DNA from: an uncultured Collinsella sp.
GTDB lineage: Bacteria > Actinomycetota > Coriobacteriia > Coriobacteriales > Coriobacteriaceae
DNA: 64,000 nt
Assembly: GCA_934654795.1 (NCBI GenBank)
Contig: CAKUGT010000002.1
Location: 58,133 to 122,132 of the forward strand
Direction of reading: 5' to 3'
The translations under genes and the position numbers were made by a program. Of this stretch, positions 1 to 9,298 are shown piece by piece (positions within the stretch are counted from its first letter, which is position 1; the number at the start of each line of letters is the position of its first letter). The notes beneath the pieces were generated by a model. It did not search any database. It was not told the origin of the DNA and worked only from the letters and a program-made list of their open reading frames with translations.

Positions 1-2394
1 GCCGGCGGCAGCTATGACCTGCGCCTGCCCGCCGATGCGTACTGTTTTGCCTCGGGCGACGTTGCCTATCTGATCGACACGCATCGCGCGCGCCGTGCCG
101 ATGCGGCGTTTGCTCAGCATGCCGCGCCATTCCTTTCGCGTCTGCTGCCCTGCCGCACGCCGGTCCATATCGCCGCCGAACAGGTGGGTGAGTTCTGCCG
201 CATGGCGCTGCCCGTGCTGCGCGAATACACCGACCTCACCGCTCCTGCCGTACTCGACACCGTGGCGCCCGAGCCGAGCTTTGCAATGTCAATCGGTGTC
301 AGTGACGGGCTTGTGACCTGCGAGATTTCGGTTGCCTACGGCGATTGGTCGGCGGATCTCTTTAGCCTGGGCGCTCCGGGAAGCCCCTTCGAGGACCAGC
401 GCCCCGGCGTGCCGCCCCGCGACGTGGTGGCGGAGTTTCGCGTTATGGATACGGCTGCCATGTACTTCGATTTCCACGAGGGCGGCCTGGCGTTTGGGGA
501 ACGCGATGATGCCCGCTTGTTCTGCCTGCTGACCGAGGGTCTGTCCGCCCTGTCCGAGCTGGGCGAGGTCATGCTCAGCGACCGCCTGCGCCAGATTTCG
601 GTCCGCCCTGCGCCCAAGCTCTCGGTGCGCGCGACCGTCAAGAGCAACCTGCTCGACGTTGAGCTGGGTGCAAGCGGGCTGTCGGCGACGGACCTTGCCA
701 TCTATCTGGACTCGTACAAGCGCCACCAGACGTTTGCACGTCTGACGTCCGGCGATATCGTGCGCCTGGACGAGGGTGCCCGCGCCGCGTTTGGCCTTGC
801 CGAGGACCTGGGCGTCGATGCCGTCGACCTGCTCGACGGCGTGTCGCTTCCCGCATCGAGCACCCTGTTTGTCGATAGCATGCTCGCGCGCACGCCCGCG
901 CTCGAGGCCGATCGCGATGCCGCATTCCGTCGCACCGTCGAGCGCCTGGACACGCTCGGCAAGATGGACTTTACGGTGCCGGCATCTCTTAAGGCCACGC
1001 TGCGTGGCTACCAGGTCGACGGATACCAGTGGCTCGGCTCGCTCGAGCATCTGGGCCTTGGCGGCATCTTGGCCGACGACATGGGCCTGGGCAAAACGCT
1101 GCAGATGATCGTGCATATCCTGGCGCACGTGGAGGCGGGGGATACCAAGCCCACACTCGTGGTGTGCCCCGCGTCGCTCGTGTACAACTGGACCGCCGAG
1201 CTGGAGCGCTTTGCGCCTTCGCTCGACGTGTGCGCCATCGTGGGCGCCAAGGCGCAGCGCCGCGTGCAAATTGCCGGCGCCGCCGAACATAACGTGGTCG
1301 TGACCTCGTATGATCTCATGCGCCGCGATATCGACGAGTATGCCGAGCAGGACTTTGCCCGCGTGGTACTCGACGAGGCCCAGTACATTAAAAACCCGCT
1401 CACCCAGGTGGCGCGCGCCGCCAAGCGTCTGCCCGCCGGTGTGCGCTTTGCCCTGACGGGTACGCCCATCGAAAACCGCCTGTCCGAGCTCTGGAGCATC
1501 TTCGACTTTTTGATGCCGGGCCTTTTGGGCACGCGCGAGTCGTTTGCCAAGCGCTTTGAGAGCCCCGTCGAGCATGCCGAGGGCGATAGCGCTGCTCGCC
1601 TGCAAGCGCTCGTGTCTCCGTTTGTGCTGCGCCGCGTTAAGGAAGACGTGGTGGGCGACCTGCCCGAGAAGATCGAGGACACCGTCATGGCGCAGCTCAC
1701 CGGCGAGCAGCGCAAACTCTACCTGGCCAACCAGGATCGCATCGCCCAGCAGGTACAGCATCGCGAGGCCACCGAGTTTAAGAAAGACAAGCTCAAGGTG
1801 CTTGCCGAGCTCACCAAGCTGCGCCAGATCTGCTGCGACCCGCACTTGCACTACGAGGACTACAAGTCGGGGAGTGCCAAGCTCGACGCTTGCATGGAGC
1901 TCGTGCATGGCGCGCTCGACGGCGGGCACCACATTCTGCTGTTTAGCCAGTTCACGGGCATGCTCGATATTATCGGCAAGCGCCTGGCCAAGGAGGGCAT
2001 CGGCTTTCTTAAGCTCACGGGCGCATCGTCCAAGGAGAGCCGCGCCAAGATGGTCGCGCAGTTCCAGGCGCGCGAGGTGCCGGTCTTTTTGATCTCGCTC
2101 AAGGCGGGCGGCGTCGGCCTGAACCTGACGGCTGCCGATGTGGTCATTCACTACGACCCGTGGTGGAACGTGGCGGCGCAGGACCAAGCGACCGACCGTG
2201 CCCACCGTATTGGCCAGCAGCACACCGTGACCGTGTACAAACTCATCGCCAAGGACACGATCGAGGAGCGCATCATGCAGATGCAGGAGTCCAAACGCGA
2301 CCTGGTCAACAGCGTACTCGGCGGCGACGGTGTCTCCTCGGCGCTGTTTACCCGCGAGGACGTCCTGGCGCTGCTCGGCGGCGACGGGCGCTAG
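1..2394 (+). CDS. SNF2-family DNA helicase/ATPase, 5'-truncated by the window edge
   Basis: The frame is open from the first base, so this is the last 797 codons of a longer protein; the in-frame GTG at 184 is internal. The C-terminal half is a complete SNF2/Swi2 ATPase: Walker A in DDMGLGKT (about 1075-1098), a DEAQ box (about 1372-1383), the LTGTPIEN motif and, in the second RecA lobe, GGVGLNLTAADVV and DRAHRIGQ (to about 2220). Bacterial members are ATP-driven double-stranded DNA translocases related to RapA, and many carry N-terminal SWIM or helicase-associated regions, which would lie upstream here. Its substrate cannot be told from the sequence. The next gene follows after about 100 bp and has its own ribosome site. 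Confidence 0.9.
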   Translation, partial: AGGSYDLRLPADAYCFASGDVAYLIDTHRARRADAAFAQHAAPFLSRLLPCRTPVHIAAEQVGEFCRMALPVLREYTDLTAPAVLDTVAPEPSFAMSIGVSDGLVTCEISVAYGDWSADLFSLGAPGSPFEDQRPGVPPRDVVAEFRVMDTAAMYFDFHEGGLAFGERDDARLFCLLTEGLSALSELGEVMLSDRLRQISVRPAPKLSVRATVKSNLLDVELGASGLSATDLAIYLDSYKRHQTFARLTSGDIVRLDEGARAAFGLAEDLGVDAVDLLDGVSLPASSTLFVDSMLARTPALEADRDAAFRRTVERLDTLGKMDFTVPASLKATLRGYQVDGYQWLGSLEHLGLGGILADDMGLGKTLQMIVHILAHVEAGDTKPTLVVCPASLVYNWTAELERFAPSLDVCAIVGAKAQRRVQIAGAAEHNVVVTSYDLMRRDIDEYAEQDFARVVLDEAQYIKNPLTQVARAAKRLPAGVRFALTGTPIENRLSELWSIFDFLMPGLLGTRESFAKRFESPVEHAEGDSAARLQALVSPFVLRRVKEDVVGDLPEKIEDTVMAQLTGEQRKLYLANQDRIAQQVQHREATEFKKDKLKVLAELTKLRQICCDPHLHYEDYKSGSAKLDACMELVHGALDGGHHILLFSQFTGMLDIIGKRLAKEGIGFLKLTGASSKESRAKMVAQFQAREVPVFLISLKAGGVGLNLTAADVVIHYDPWWNVAAQDQATDRAHRIGQQHTVTVYKLIAKDTIEERIMQMQESKRDLVNSVLGGDGVSSALFTREDVLALLGGDGR

Positions 2395-2495
2395 CCTCGC
2401 TCGTTATGTGTTCATTTGCGATGCCGTGGATGGTTCGTTTGCCTTTGGGCATAAGAGACATCGAGAACACCGGCACATCAGCAAAGGAGAACATC

Positions 2496-2858
2496 ATGGC
2501 GAAATTCTTTAAGGACCCCAACGGCAAGCTCATCGCCGCCCTTGGCGACGACGTTGCAACCCCTGCCGGCTGCACGGAGCTGACCGCGAACACCGAGGAC
2601 GCGGCGCACGAGAAACACGTGCCCGTCGTCGAGAGCGAGCGTGACGGTCACGTGATTCGTGCGCGCGTGGGCTCGGTCGAGCACCCCAGCCTGCCCGAGC
2701 ACTATATCGAGTGGATCGCGCTTGAGGCCGAGGGCCGTCTGGAGGTCCACTACCTTGAGCCCGGCATGAAGCCCGCGACGTTTTTTGCCGGCGGTTCCAA
2801 GACCGGTACCGTCTATGCCTATTGCAATCTGCACGGGCTGTGGTCCGCGACGTTCTAG
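2496..2858 (+). CDS. superoxide reductase (neelaredoxin/desulfoferrodoxin C-terminal type)
   Basis: A 120-residue protein that is almost entirely the desulfoferrodoxin iron-binding domain. It shows the EKHVPV segment, a second His cluster (EHPSLPEHYIEW) and the C-terminal CNLHGLW motif. These supply the four His and one Cys that bind the catalytic Fe in superoxide reductases. The N-terminal desulforedoxin Fe-Cys4 domain is absent, so it is the one-iron neelaredoxin class. It reduces superoxide to peroxide without making oxygen, a typical anaerobe defence. The ATG at 2496 follows an AAAGGAGA ribosome site by five bases; longer in-frame starts overlap the helicase gene and lack such a site. Confidence 0.92.
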   Translation: MAKFFKDPNGKLIAALGDDVATPAGCTELTANTEDAAHEKHVPVVESERDGHVIRARVGSVEHPSLPEHYIEWIALEAEGRLEVHYLEPGMKPATFFAGGSKTGTVYAYCNLHGLWSATF

Positions 2859-2903
2859 GAGCGTGCCCCCGCTCGGGGTATCATAGCTAGCATATGCACA
2901 TGC

Positions 2904-2936
2904 AAGCGCCGACTGCATCTTGCGGCCGGCGCTTTT
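2904..2936 (+). terminator. probable intrinsic terminator after superoxide reductase gene
   Basis: Arms AAGCGCCG (2904-2911) and CGGCGCTT (2927-2934) can pair, with a 15-base loop and a short T run. The long loop makes it only moderately convincing. Confidence 0.5.
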
Positions 2937-2975
2937 ACTACGATAACGACGGTTTACGACGGAAAGGGCTGAGCC

Positions 2976-4961
2976 ATGAAGCTCGCGCTTGCACAGATCG
3001 ATATGCGCCTGGGTGATATTGAGGGCATTTGCGGCCGCATCGAGGACCAGGCTCGTCTGGCCCACGAGCGCGGGGCGCGCGTGCTGTGCGTTCCGGCTCC
3101 GCTCTTTATGGGCGCCATGCCCGGGGGCCTGGTGGGCACTGCCGACTTTGAGCACGACATGCTTGCCGGCTTGACTGGTGTCGCCGAGCGTATCCAGGAG
3201 CTTGACATGATCTGCATCGTGCCCGCGGCGGTTTCGTTTGAGGGCCAGCTGCTGCTCGACTACATGATGCTCAAGGACGGTCATGTGGTGCCGGCGCGTT
3301 CGAGCATTGCCCTGCAGCGTGGTGAGAACAACGACACGCGTTGGGCGCCGCCGGTGTTCGACGTGGACGGCGTGCGCATTGCCGTGATTTTTGACTTGGA
3401 CCGCGAACTCGAGATGTTGCCGACCGGTGTCGACCTCATTGCGTATTTCCAGTTCAACGCATTCGATATGACCGACCGCGAGACCGCCGCGATCGCCGCC
3501 GTGCGCAGCGGAGCCTACCGCAAGATCGCATCTAAGCGCAGCGTGTGGTTTGCCTGCATGGCGCCGGTCGGTGCGTACGACGAGTCGGTGTATACCGGCG
3601 GCTCGTTTGTGCTCGACGACTGCGGCCGCGTCGTGGCCCAAGCGCCGTGTTTTGAGGAGAGCCTACTGGTTCAGGAGATCCAGCGCGGTGTGATGCTCGA
3701 TGCCTTGGAGGACCACGAGCTGCCCGAGTTTCGCTCCGAGGAATGGCTGTGGCAGGCGCTGGTGCTCGCCGTTCGCGATAGCGCCCGCGCCCGCGGTACG
3801 TCGCGCGCCGTGGTGGCGCTCGAGGGCGACTTACCGTCGTCCCTGCTGGCGGCGCTTGCCGTTGACGCCCTGGGTCCGCGCAATGTGGTCGGCCTGGTGC
3901 TGGGACGCAACCGCATCTTTACGCCGGCGCAGGAAGAGGCCGAGGCTGCTCGCTGTGCCGCCGTTCGCGCGATTGCTGAGCGCCTGCATATTCGCACCGT
4001 TGAGCGCGATGCGCCGGATGCCGCGCGTGTGCTCGACCGCGATGTGTCGGCGGGCGACGCCGAGCGCCTGCGCTCTCGCACGCTGGGCCTCATGCTGGAG
4101 GACACGGCGCTCGAGCTGGGTGCGATGGCGCTGAGCCCGCTGTCCAAAACCGAGTACGCGCTGGCGGCGCCGGCGCTTTGCGGCGGCTACCAGGGCGACT
4201 TTGCGCCCTTTGGCGATGTGTACCTGTCGACGCTTGAGTTTGTGGCGCGTGTGCGCAACCGCACGTCTGCTGTGGTGCCCCAAGAGCTCGTGACGCTCAA
4301 CGCGGTGGAAGATTGTATGGAGCGCGTGCTGGCGCAGGCGCTCTCGACGCTCGACGGTCCGGTCGATATGCTCGACCGCGCGGCACAGCTGCTCGGCGGG
4401 CTTGAGCCGGGTGAGGTCGATGGCGCGCTCGAGGCACACGTGGACCGCAATCGATCTTTCGACGACATCCCGATGGCCGCTGGCAAGCCTGAGGCTTGCT
4501 CGCTGCTGCTGATGCTCGTTCGACAGGGCGAGGCCGCCCGCCGCATGCTGCCGACGACGCCGATCGTCTCGGCCCGTTCGTTTGCCGAGCGTGCCTGGCC
4601 GTATATGCTCGCGTGGTCCGACCTGGGGCTTAGCGGCAAGGAGCGTATGACGGTCGATTCGCTGGCGCGCGCCGAGGTGCGCCGCTTTGCTGACGAGGAT
4701 ACGAGCGAGCGCATGCGAAACGAGATGATGGGCGTGCTGGGTGAGCTACTGGGTATCTCGCCCGAACAGATGGAGGAGCTGCGCTCTGAGGACGGTCAGC
4801 GCCGCCTGCACGAGGGTATGAAGAAGTTTGAGGGCGAGGTCCAGGACGCCATCGATAAGATGATGGGCGGCCAGGGTGGCCCGCAGGGTGGACCCCAGGG
4901 CACGCCGATGTCGCATCCGCCGGTGGATCCGAGGCAGTTCCCCTTTTTCTCGCAGAACTAA
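2976..4961 (+). CDS. degenerate nitrilase / NAD-synthetase-like fusion protein
   Basis: 661 residues with the layout of glutamine-dependent NAD+ synthetase: an N-terminal carbon-nitrogen hydrolase domain (about 1-240) joined to an ATP-pyrophosphatase-like domain (about 275-430), then a helical Gly/Gln/Pro-rich tail. Homology is clear in DALGPRNVVGLVLG and GDFAPFGDVY. The catalytic residues are gone: the nitrilase Glu position reads VPAPLF (Ala 41), the Cys position reads VIFDLD (Phe 139), no clear catalytic Lys is present, and the SGGxDSS pyrophosphate loop is replaced by EGDLPSS. It is therefore unlikely to make NAD; a regulatory or binding role is possible. The frame is intact over 2 kb with normal codon use, so it does not look like a decaying pseudogene. 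The ATG at 2976 follows GGAAAGGG. Confidence 0.75.
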   Translation: MKLALAQIDMRLGDIEGICGRIEDQARLAHERGARVLCVPAPLFMGAMPGGLVGTADFEHDMLAGLTGVAERIQELDMICIVPAAVSFEGQLLLDYMMLKDGHVVPARSSIALQRGENNDTRWAPPVFDVDGVRIAVIFDLDRELEMLPTGVDLIAYFQFNAFDMTDRETAAIAAVRSGAYRKIASKRSVWFACMAPVGAYDESVYTGGSFVLDDCGRVVAQAPCFEESLLVQEIQRGVMLDALEDHELPEFRSEEWLWQALVLAVRDSARARGTSRAVVALEGDLPSSLLAALAVDALGPRNVVGLVLGRNRIFTPAQEEAEAARCAAVRAIAERLHIRTVERDAPDAARVLDRDVSAGDAERLRSRTLGLMLEDTALELGAMALSPLSKTEYALAAPALCGGYQGDFAPFGDVYLSTLEFVARVRNRTSAVVPQELVTLNAVEDCMERVLAQALSTLDGPVDMLDRAAQLLGGLEPGEVDGALEAHVDRNRSFDDIPMAAGKPEACSLLLMLVRQGEAARRMLPTTPIVSARSFAERAWPYMLAWSDLGLSGKERMTVDSLARAEVRRFADEDTSERMRNEMMGVLGELLGISPEQMEELRSEDGQRRLHEGMKKFEGEVQDAIDKMMGGQGGPQGGPQGTPMSHPPVDPRQFPFFSQN

Positions 4962-5030
4962 CTATGGGATAGGATTCGCTTCCAACCCCGACACTTCAAC
5001 TAAGCATCTCGGCCCCGTTGTGTTATTCTA

Positions 5031-5042
5031 GAACAGACGTTC
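5031..5042. promoter_or_regulatory. LexA (SOS) box upstream of ruvCAB
   Basis: The sequence GAACAGACGTTC fits the Gram-positive LexA/DinR consensus GAAC-RNRY-GTTC exactly. It overlaps the downstream edge of a possible -10 element (TATTCT, 5024-5029) and lies 57 bases before the ruvC start. This is the usual operator position for SOS repression of ruv genes. Confidence 0.75.
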
Positions 5043-5098
5043 GTGAATGATGCGCGGGGCCTTGTCTTGCGCTGCGCTTGTGGCGAGGGGAGGTTGGC

Positions 5099-5620
5099 TT
5101 GGTTATCTTGGGCATTGACCCCGGTTTGGCCCATACGGGTTGGGGGATTATCGAGGAGCGGCGCGGTGAAGTTCGCTGCCGTGCCTACGGTTGTATCGAG
5201 ACCAGCGCGGGTAGTCCGCTCGCGGTGCGCCTGTCGCATATCGCCCGCGACCTCAAGGGTGTCGTGGAGCGTTATCGACCCGATACCGCTGCCATCGAGA
5301 GCATCTACTTTGGCGCCAACGTTCGCTCGGCCATCCCTACGGCGCATGCCCGCGGCGCTGCACTCGTGGCTCTTTCGGAATGCGCGCTCGAGATTGGCGA
5401 GTACACGCCTATGCAGATTAAGCAGGCTGTTGTGGGCACCGGAGCCGCGGACAAACGGCAGGTCGCGTATATGGTTCGTACGCTCACGCAGCTCGACCAC
5501 GACCCGCATCCCGACCATGCCGCCGATGCCCTGGCTTGCGCCATCTGCCACGTTAACTTAAGCCGCACCCGGGCGCTTACCGGCGGCGAGTTCTATCAAC
5601 AGAGAGGAACCGGATACTGA
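5099..5620 (+). CDS. ruvC: Holliday junction resolvase RuvC
   Basis: 173 residues, the usual length. RuvC is the endonuclease that cuts Holliday junctions moved by RuvAB. The RNase H-like active site is visible: first Asp in LGIDPG, Glu in AIESIYFG, and the C-terminal acidic pair in HPDHAADALAC. The TTG at 5099 is chosen because GAGGGGAGG sits five bases upstream and the conserved core starts directly after it; the TTG at 5078 lies before that site. The stop overlaps the ruvA ATG by one base (TGATG), so the genes are translationally coupled. The LexA box upstream suggests DNA-damage induction. Confidence 0.95.
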   Translation: MVILGIDPGLAHTGWGIIEERRGEVRCRAYGCIETSAGSPLAVRLSHIARDLKGVVERYRPDTAAIESIYFGANVRSAIPTAHARGAALVALSECALEIGEYTPMQIKQAVVGTGAADKRQVAYMVRTLTQLDHDPHPDHAADALACAICHVNLSRTRALTGGEFYQQRGTGY

Positions 5621-6240
5621 TGATTTCCCAGCTCCATGGAACGCTTGTCGAGGCCACGATGAGCTCGGCCGTTGTCGATGTATCGGGCGTGGGCTTTGAG
5701 CTCGGCATCTCGGGCAGCACTGCGGCCACGTTGCCGACGCCCGGCGGCGAGGTTCGCCTCTACACGCGCATGCAGGTGCGTGAGGACGCCATGACGCTCT
5801 TTGGCTTTGCTTCCAAAGACGAGCGCACAATGTTTGACCGGCTCGTGTCCGTGTCGGGTGTCGGTCCGCGCCTGGCGCTTGCCGTGCTTTCCACCTATAC
5901 CGTGGGACAGCTGTATTCCCTGGTAATGGCCGAGGACGACAAGGGCATGGCCAAGGTGCCCGGTGTGGGCAAAAAGACCGCCCAGCGTCTGATCCTGGAG
6001 CTCAAGAGCACCTTTGCCAAGGACAAGGGCTTTGTGCCGGTCGACGTGATTCCCGGCCAGGTTGCGATGCCGGTTCCCGCCGCTGCTCCTTCGGCGATCG
6101 ATGACGCCCGTGCGGCGCTCCTTTCCATGGGCTTTAGCCCGCAGGAGACCGATGTTGCCCTGAGCGGGTATGATGGGCAGAATATGCGTGTCGAGGATCT
6201 GCTCGGCGCGGCGCTTAAGCGACTCGGAATGGATGCGTGA
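5620..6240 (+). CDS. ruvA: Holliday junction branch migration protein RuvA
   Basis: 206 residues. RuvA binds the four-way junction and loads RuvB. It has the N-terminal OB-fold ([12 protein letters not shown]), a helix-hairpin-helix region ([10 protein letters not shown] and [12 protein letters not shown], about 75-120), a low-complexity Ala/Pro linker and the small C-terminal RuvB-binding domain ([14 protein letters not shown]). It is the second gene of ruvCAB, joined to its neighbours by overlapping stop and start codons. Confidence 0.97.
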   Translation: MISQLHGTLVEATMSSAVVDVSGVGFELGISGSTAATLPTPGGEVRLYTRMQVREDAMTLFGFASKDERTMFDRLVSVSGVGPRLALAVLSTYTVGQLYSLVMAEDDKGMAKVPGVGKKTAQRLILELKSTFAKDKGFVPVDVIPGQVAMPVPAAAPSAIDDARAALLSMGFSPQETDVALSGYDGQNMRVEDLLGAALKRLGMDA

Positions 6241-7307
6241 TGTGGGAAGCCGATGACTCTCAGGACCTGTGGGCGACGCCCGGCAACTCGCCGGCGGCAT
6301 CCATGGCGCATGGCGAGCGCATGGTGGGCTCGGAGCTGACGCCCGAGGACCTCGATGTCGACCGTACCCTGCGCCCCCAGCGCCTGGACGATTACTGCGG
6401 CCAGGAGCATATCAAGCAGAGCCTGCGCGTGTTGATCGAAGCGGCGCAGAGCCGTGGCGAGACGCTCGACCACGTGATCTTCTCGGGCCCTCCGGGTCTG
6501 GGCAAGACCACGCTGGCTACGGTTATCGCCAACGAGCTGGGCGCTCAGATCAAGACCACGAGTGGCCCTGCCATCGCGCGCACCGGCGACCTGGCAGCCA
6601 TCCTTACTAACTTGCAGCCGGGTGATGTGCTGTTTATCGACGAGATCCACCGCCTCAACCGTTCGGTCGAGGAGGTCCTGTACCCCGCGATGGAGGACTT
6701 TGCCCTCGATATCGTGATTGGCAAGGGTCCGGCGGCGCGCTCGATTCGCCTGGATATTCCCAAGTTTACGCTGGTAGCGGCAACGACCCGCTCAGGCATG
6801 TTGACCGGCCCGTTGCGCGACCGCTTTGGCATTTCATATCGCCTGGATTACTACACGGTCGAGGAGCTCGCGCAGATTGTGACGCGCTCGGCGACTATCC
6901 TGGGCGTGACGATCGACCATCCCAGTGCACTCGAGATCGGCTCGCGTTCGCGCGGTACGCCACGTCTTGCCAACCGCCTGCTCAAGCGCGTGCGCGATTA
7001 CGCACAGGTGCGCGGCAACGGCCCCATCGAGCTCGATATCTGTCGCCAGGCGCTCGAGTTCTTCGAGATCGATGAGCTCGGTCTGGACTGGATGGATATT
7101 CGCATTTTGGAGACGCTCGCTAAGACGTTCTCCGGTCGTGCCGTGGGACTTACGACCCTTGCCAGCGCGGTGGGCGAGGACCCGGGCACGCTCGAGGATG
7201 TCTATGAGCCCTATCTGCTGCAGTGCGGGTTGATGATTCGTACGCCGCAGGGCCGTCAGGCAACCCTTCGCACCTTTGAGCACCTGGGGATTGAACCTAC
7301 CGTTTAG
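6240..7307 (+). CDS. ruvB: Holliday junction branch migration ATPase RuvB
   Basis: About 355 residues. This AAA+ hexameric motor drives branch migration with RuvA. Walker A is GPPGLGKTT, Walker B is FIDEIHR, sensor 1 lies in [10 protein letters not shown], and the conserved LRDRFG follows. A winged-helix DNA-binding domain fills the C-terminus ([17 protein letters not shown]). The ATG at 6240 overlaps the ruvA stop by one base, as at the ruvC/ruvA junction; the GTG at 6237 is an alternative one codon upstream. The N-terminal 40 residues before RLDDYCGQ are variable, as usual in this family. Confidence 0.97.
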   Translation: MWEADDSQDLWATPGNSPAASMAHGERMVGSELTPEDLDVDRTLRPQRLDDYCGQEHIKQSLRVLIEAAQSRGETLDHVIFSGPPGLGKTTLATVIANELGAQIKTTSGPAIARTGDLAAILTNLQPGDVLFIDEIHRLNRSVEEVLYPAMEDFALDIVIGKGPAARSIRLDIPKFTLVAATTRSGMLTGPLRDRFGISYRLDYYTVEELAQIVTRSATILGVTIDHPSALEIGSRSRGTPRLANRLLKRVRDYAQVRGNGPIELDICRQALEFFEIDELGLDWMDIRILETLAKTFSGRAVGLTTLASAVGEDPGTLEDVYEPYLLQCGLMIRTPQGRQATLRTFEHLGIEPTV

Positions 7308-7451
7308 GGCACTTTGTTTTGGCGGGCTGTTGGGCTATCGCTGGGCATCGGGTAAACATATCGCCGTTCATCGGTTATGGGTGTTTTACTATTGCGCGCC
7401 CGTGCTATGCTGAATTGGTCTTTTTCTCATTCGGTAACGAAAGGACCGCCC

Positions 7452-9119
7452 ATGCCTACTGACATCGAAATCGCACGTTCTGTCACGCCGCTGCCTATTA
7501 CCGAGGTGGCCAAGAACGCCGGCGTCGACGTTAAGCACCTTATTCCGTACGGCTTCGACAAGGCTAAGGTCGACTATTCACTGCTCAACGAGCCGACTGA
7601 CCACCAGGCCAAGCTCGTCCTCGTGACTGCTATCAACCCAACGCCTGCGGGCGAGGGTAAGACCACCACGACCATCGGCCTGGCCGATGGCTTGCGCCGA
7701 CGCGGCGTCAAGAGTGCCGTGGCCCTGCGCGAGCCTTCGCTCGGTCCTGTCTTTGGCGTTAAGGGCGGTGCTGCCGGTGGCGGCTGGGCGCAGGTCATCC
7801 CCATGGAGGACATCAACCTGCACTTTACCGGTGACTTCCATGCTATCGGCGCCGCCAATAACCTGCTGGCCGCCATGCTTGATAACCACATCCAGCAGGG
7901 CAATCAGCTCGGTATTGACGTTAAGCGCATCACTTGGAAGCGCGTCGTCGATATGAACGACCGTCAGCTGCGCCACGTCATCGACGGTATTGGCGGTAAG
8001 GCCCAGGGCGTGCCGCGCGAGGACGGCTTCGATATCACCGTCGCCTCCGAGGTCATGGCAATCCTGTGCCTGTCTACGAGCATTAACGACCTCAAGGAGC
8101 GCCTGGGCGAGATCGTCGTCGGCTACAGCTTTGCCGGTGAGCCCGTCCGTGCCCGTGACCTTAAGGCCCAGGGTGCTATGGCCGCGTTGCTTAAGGATGC
8201 GCTCAAGCCCAACCTGGTGCAAACGCTCGAGGGCACGCCCGCGTTTGTCCACGGCGGCCCCTTCGCCAACATTGCCCACGGCTGCAACTCTATCATGGCC
8301 ACGCGTATGGCGATGCGCTTTGGCGATGTCGCTATTACCGAGGCCGGCTTCGGTGCCGATCTGGGTGCCGAGAAGTTCCTCGACATTAAGTGCCGCATGA
8401 CGGGCGTTCGCCCCAGCGCTGTTGTGGTCGTCGCCACTGCCCGCGCGCTTAAGTACAACGGCGGTGTTGCCAAGGCCGACCTCAATGAGGAGAACCTCGA
8501 GGCACTCAAGGCTGGCATGCCCAACCTGCTGCGTCACGTCGACAACATCCAGAACGTTTATGGTCTGCCCTGCGTGGTCGCCATCAACCGTTTCCCGACG
8601 GACACCGAGGCTGAGCTTGCTCTCATCGAGTCCGAGTGCCAGAAGCTCGGCGTCAACGTTAAGCTTTCCGAGGTCTGGGCCAAGGGCGGCGAGGGCGCGC
8701 TCGAGCTGGCCGATGAGGTCATGCGTCTGATTGAGCAGCCGAGCGAGCTCAAGTTTGCCTATGAGGACGGCGCCGATGTTGCTGACGCCCTCGAGGCCGT
8801 TGCCACCAAGGTCTACCGCGCCGACGGCGTTGACTTTACGCCGGCTGCCAAGCGTCAGCTCGCCGAGCTGCGCGAGAACGGCTTTGGCAACCTGCCGGTG
8901 TGCGTCGCCAAGACGCAGTACAGCTTTAGCGACAACGCCAAGGCTCTGGGCGCTCCCGAGAACTTCCGCATCACGGTGCGCGAGCTTAAGGTTTCTGCCG
9001 GCGCCCACTTTGTGGTCGCGTTGACTGGCAGCGTTCTGACCATGCCGGGCCTGCCCAAGGTGCCCGCGGCCGAAAACATCGACGTCGATAACGACGGCAA
9101 CATCACTGGCCTGTTCTAG
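7452..9119 (+). CDS. fhs: formate-tetrahydrofolate ligase
   Basis: 555 residues, the family's normal length. It makes 10-formyl-THF from formate, THF and ATP, the entry step of the folate methyl branch. The nucleotide loop is [30 protein letters not shown] and the C-terminal [13 protein letters not shown] are family hallmarks. The ATG at 7452 follows GAAAGGA; an in-frame upstream start at 7377 has no ribosome site. The gene stands alone, with a strong terminator after it. Downstream steps (cyclohydrolase and dehydrogenase) are encoded at 18.2-19.7 kb. Confidence 0.97.
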   Translation: MPTDIEIARSVTPLPITEVAKNAGVDVKHLIPYGFDKAKVDYSLLNEPTDHQAKLVLVTAINPTPAGEGKTTTTIGLADGLRRRGVKSAVALREPSLGPVFGVKGGAAGGGWAQVIPMEDINLHFTGDFHAIGAANNLLAAMLDNHIQQGNQLGIDVKRITWKRVVDMNDRQLRHVIDGIGGKAQGVPREDGFDITVASEVMAILCLSTSINDLKERLGEIVVGYSFAGEPVRARDLKAQGAMAALLKDALKPNLVQTLEGTPAFVHGGPFANIAHGCNSIMATRMAMRFGDVAITEAGFGADLGAEKFLDIKCRMTGVRPSAVVVVATARALKYNGGVAKADLNEENLEALKAGMPNLLRHVDNIQNVYGLPCVVAINRFPTDTEAELALIESECQKLGVNVKLSEVWAKGGEGALELADEVMRLIEQPSELKFAYEDGADVADALEAVATKVYRADGVDFTPAAKRQLAELRENGFGNLPVCVAKTQYSFSDNAKALGAPENFRITVRELKVSAGAHFVVALTGSVLTMPGLPKVPAAENIDVDNDGNITGLF

Positions 9120-9144
9120 GCCTGTTGCCCCTAGCTGCCTGCCC

Positions 9145-9180
9145 GCCCCGCCGTGCCCCCAAGGCCCGGCGGGGCTTTTT
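9145..9180 (+). terminator. intrinsic terminator after fhs
   Basis: GCCCCGCC (9145-9152) pairs with GGCGGGGC (9168-9175), followed by TTTTT. Confidence 0.88.
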
Positions 9181-9298
9181 GATCCTTAGGCCCGCGCATG
9201 TCTTGTAGATACCGACGGACTCTGCCCATCATAGGCTTTTGCGCGGGTAGAATGCATGGATAACTTGAGGCTCACGCGCGACGGAAAGGAATCGTTGC

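Noticed and set aside
289..2223. A 644-codon minus-strand open frame
   Set aside because: Antisense to the SNF2 helicase motifs; composition typical of GC-rich shadow frames.
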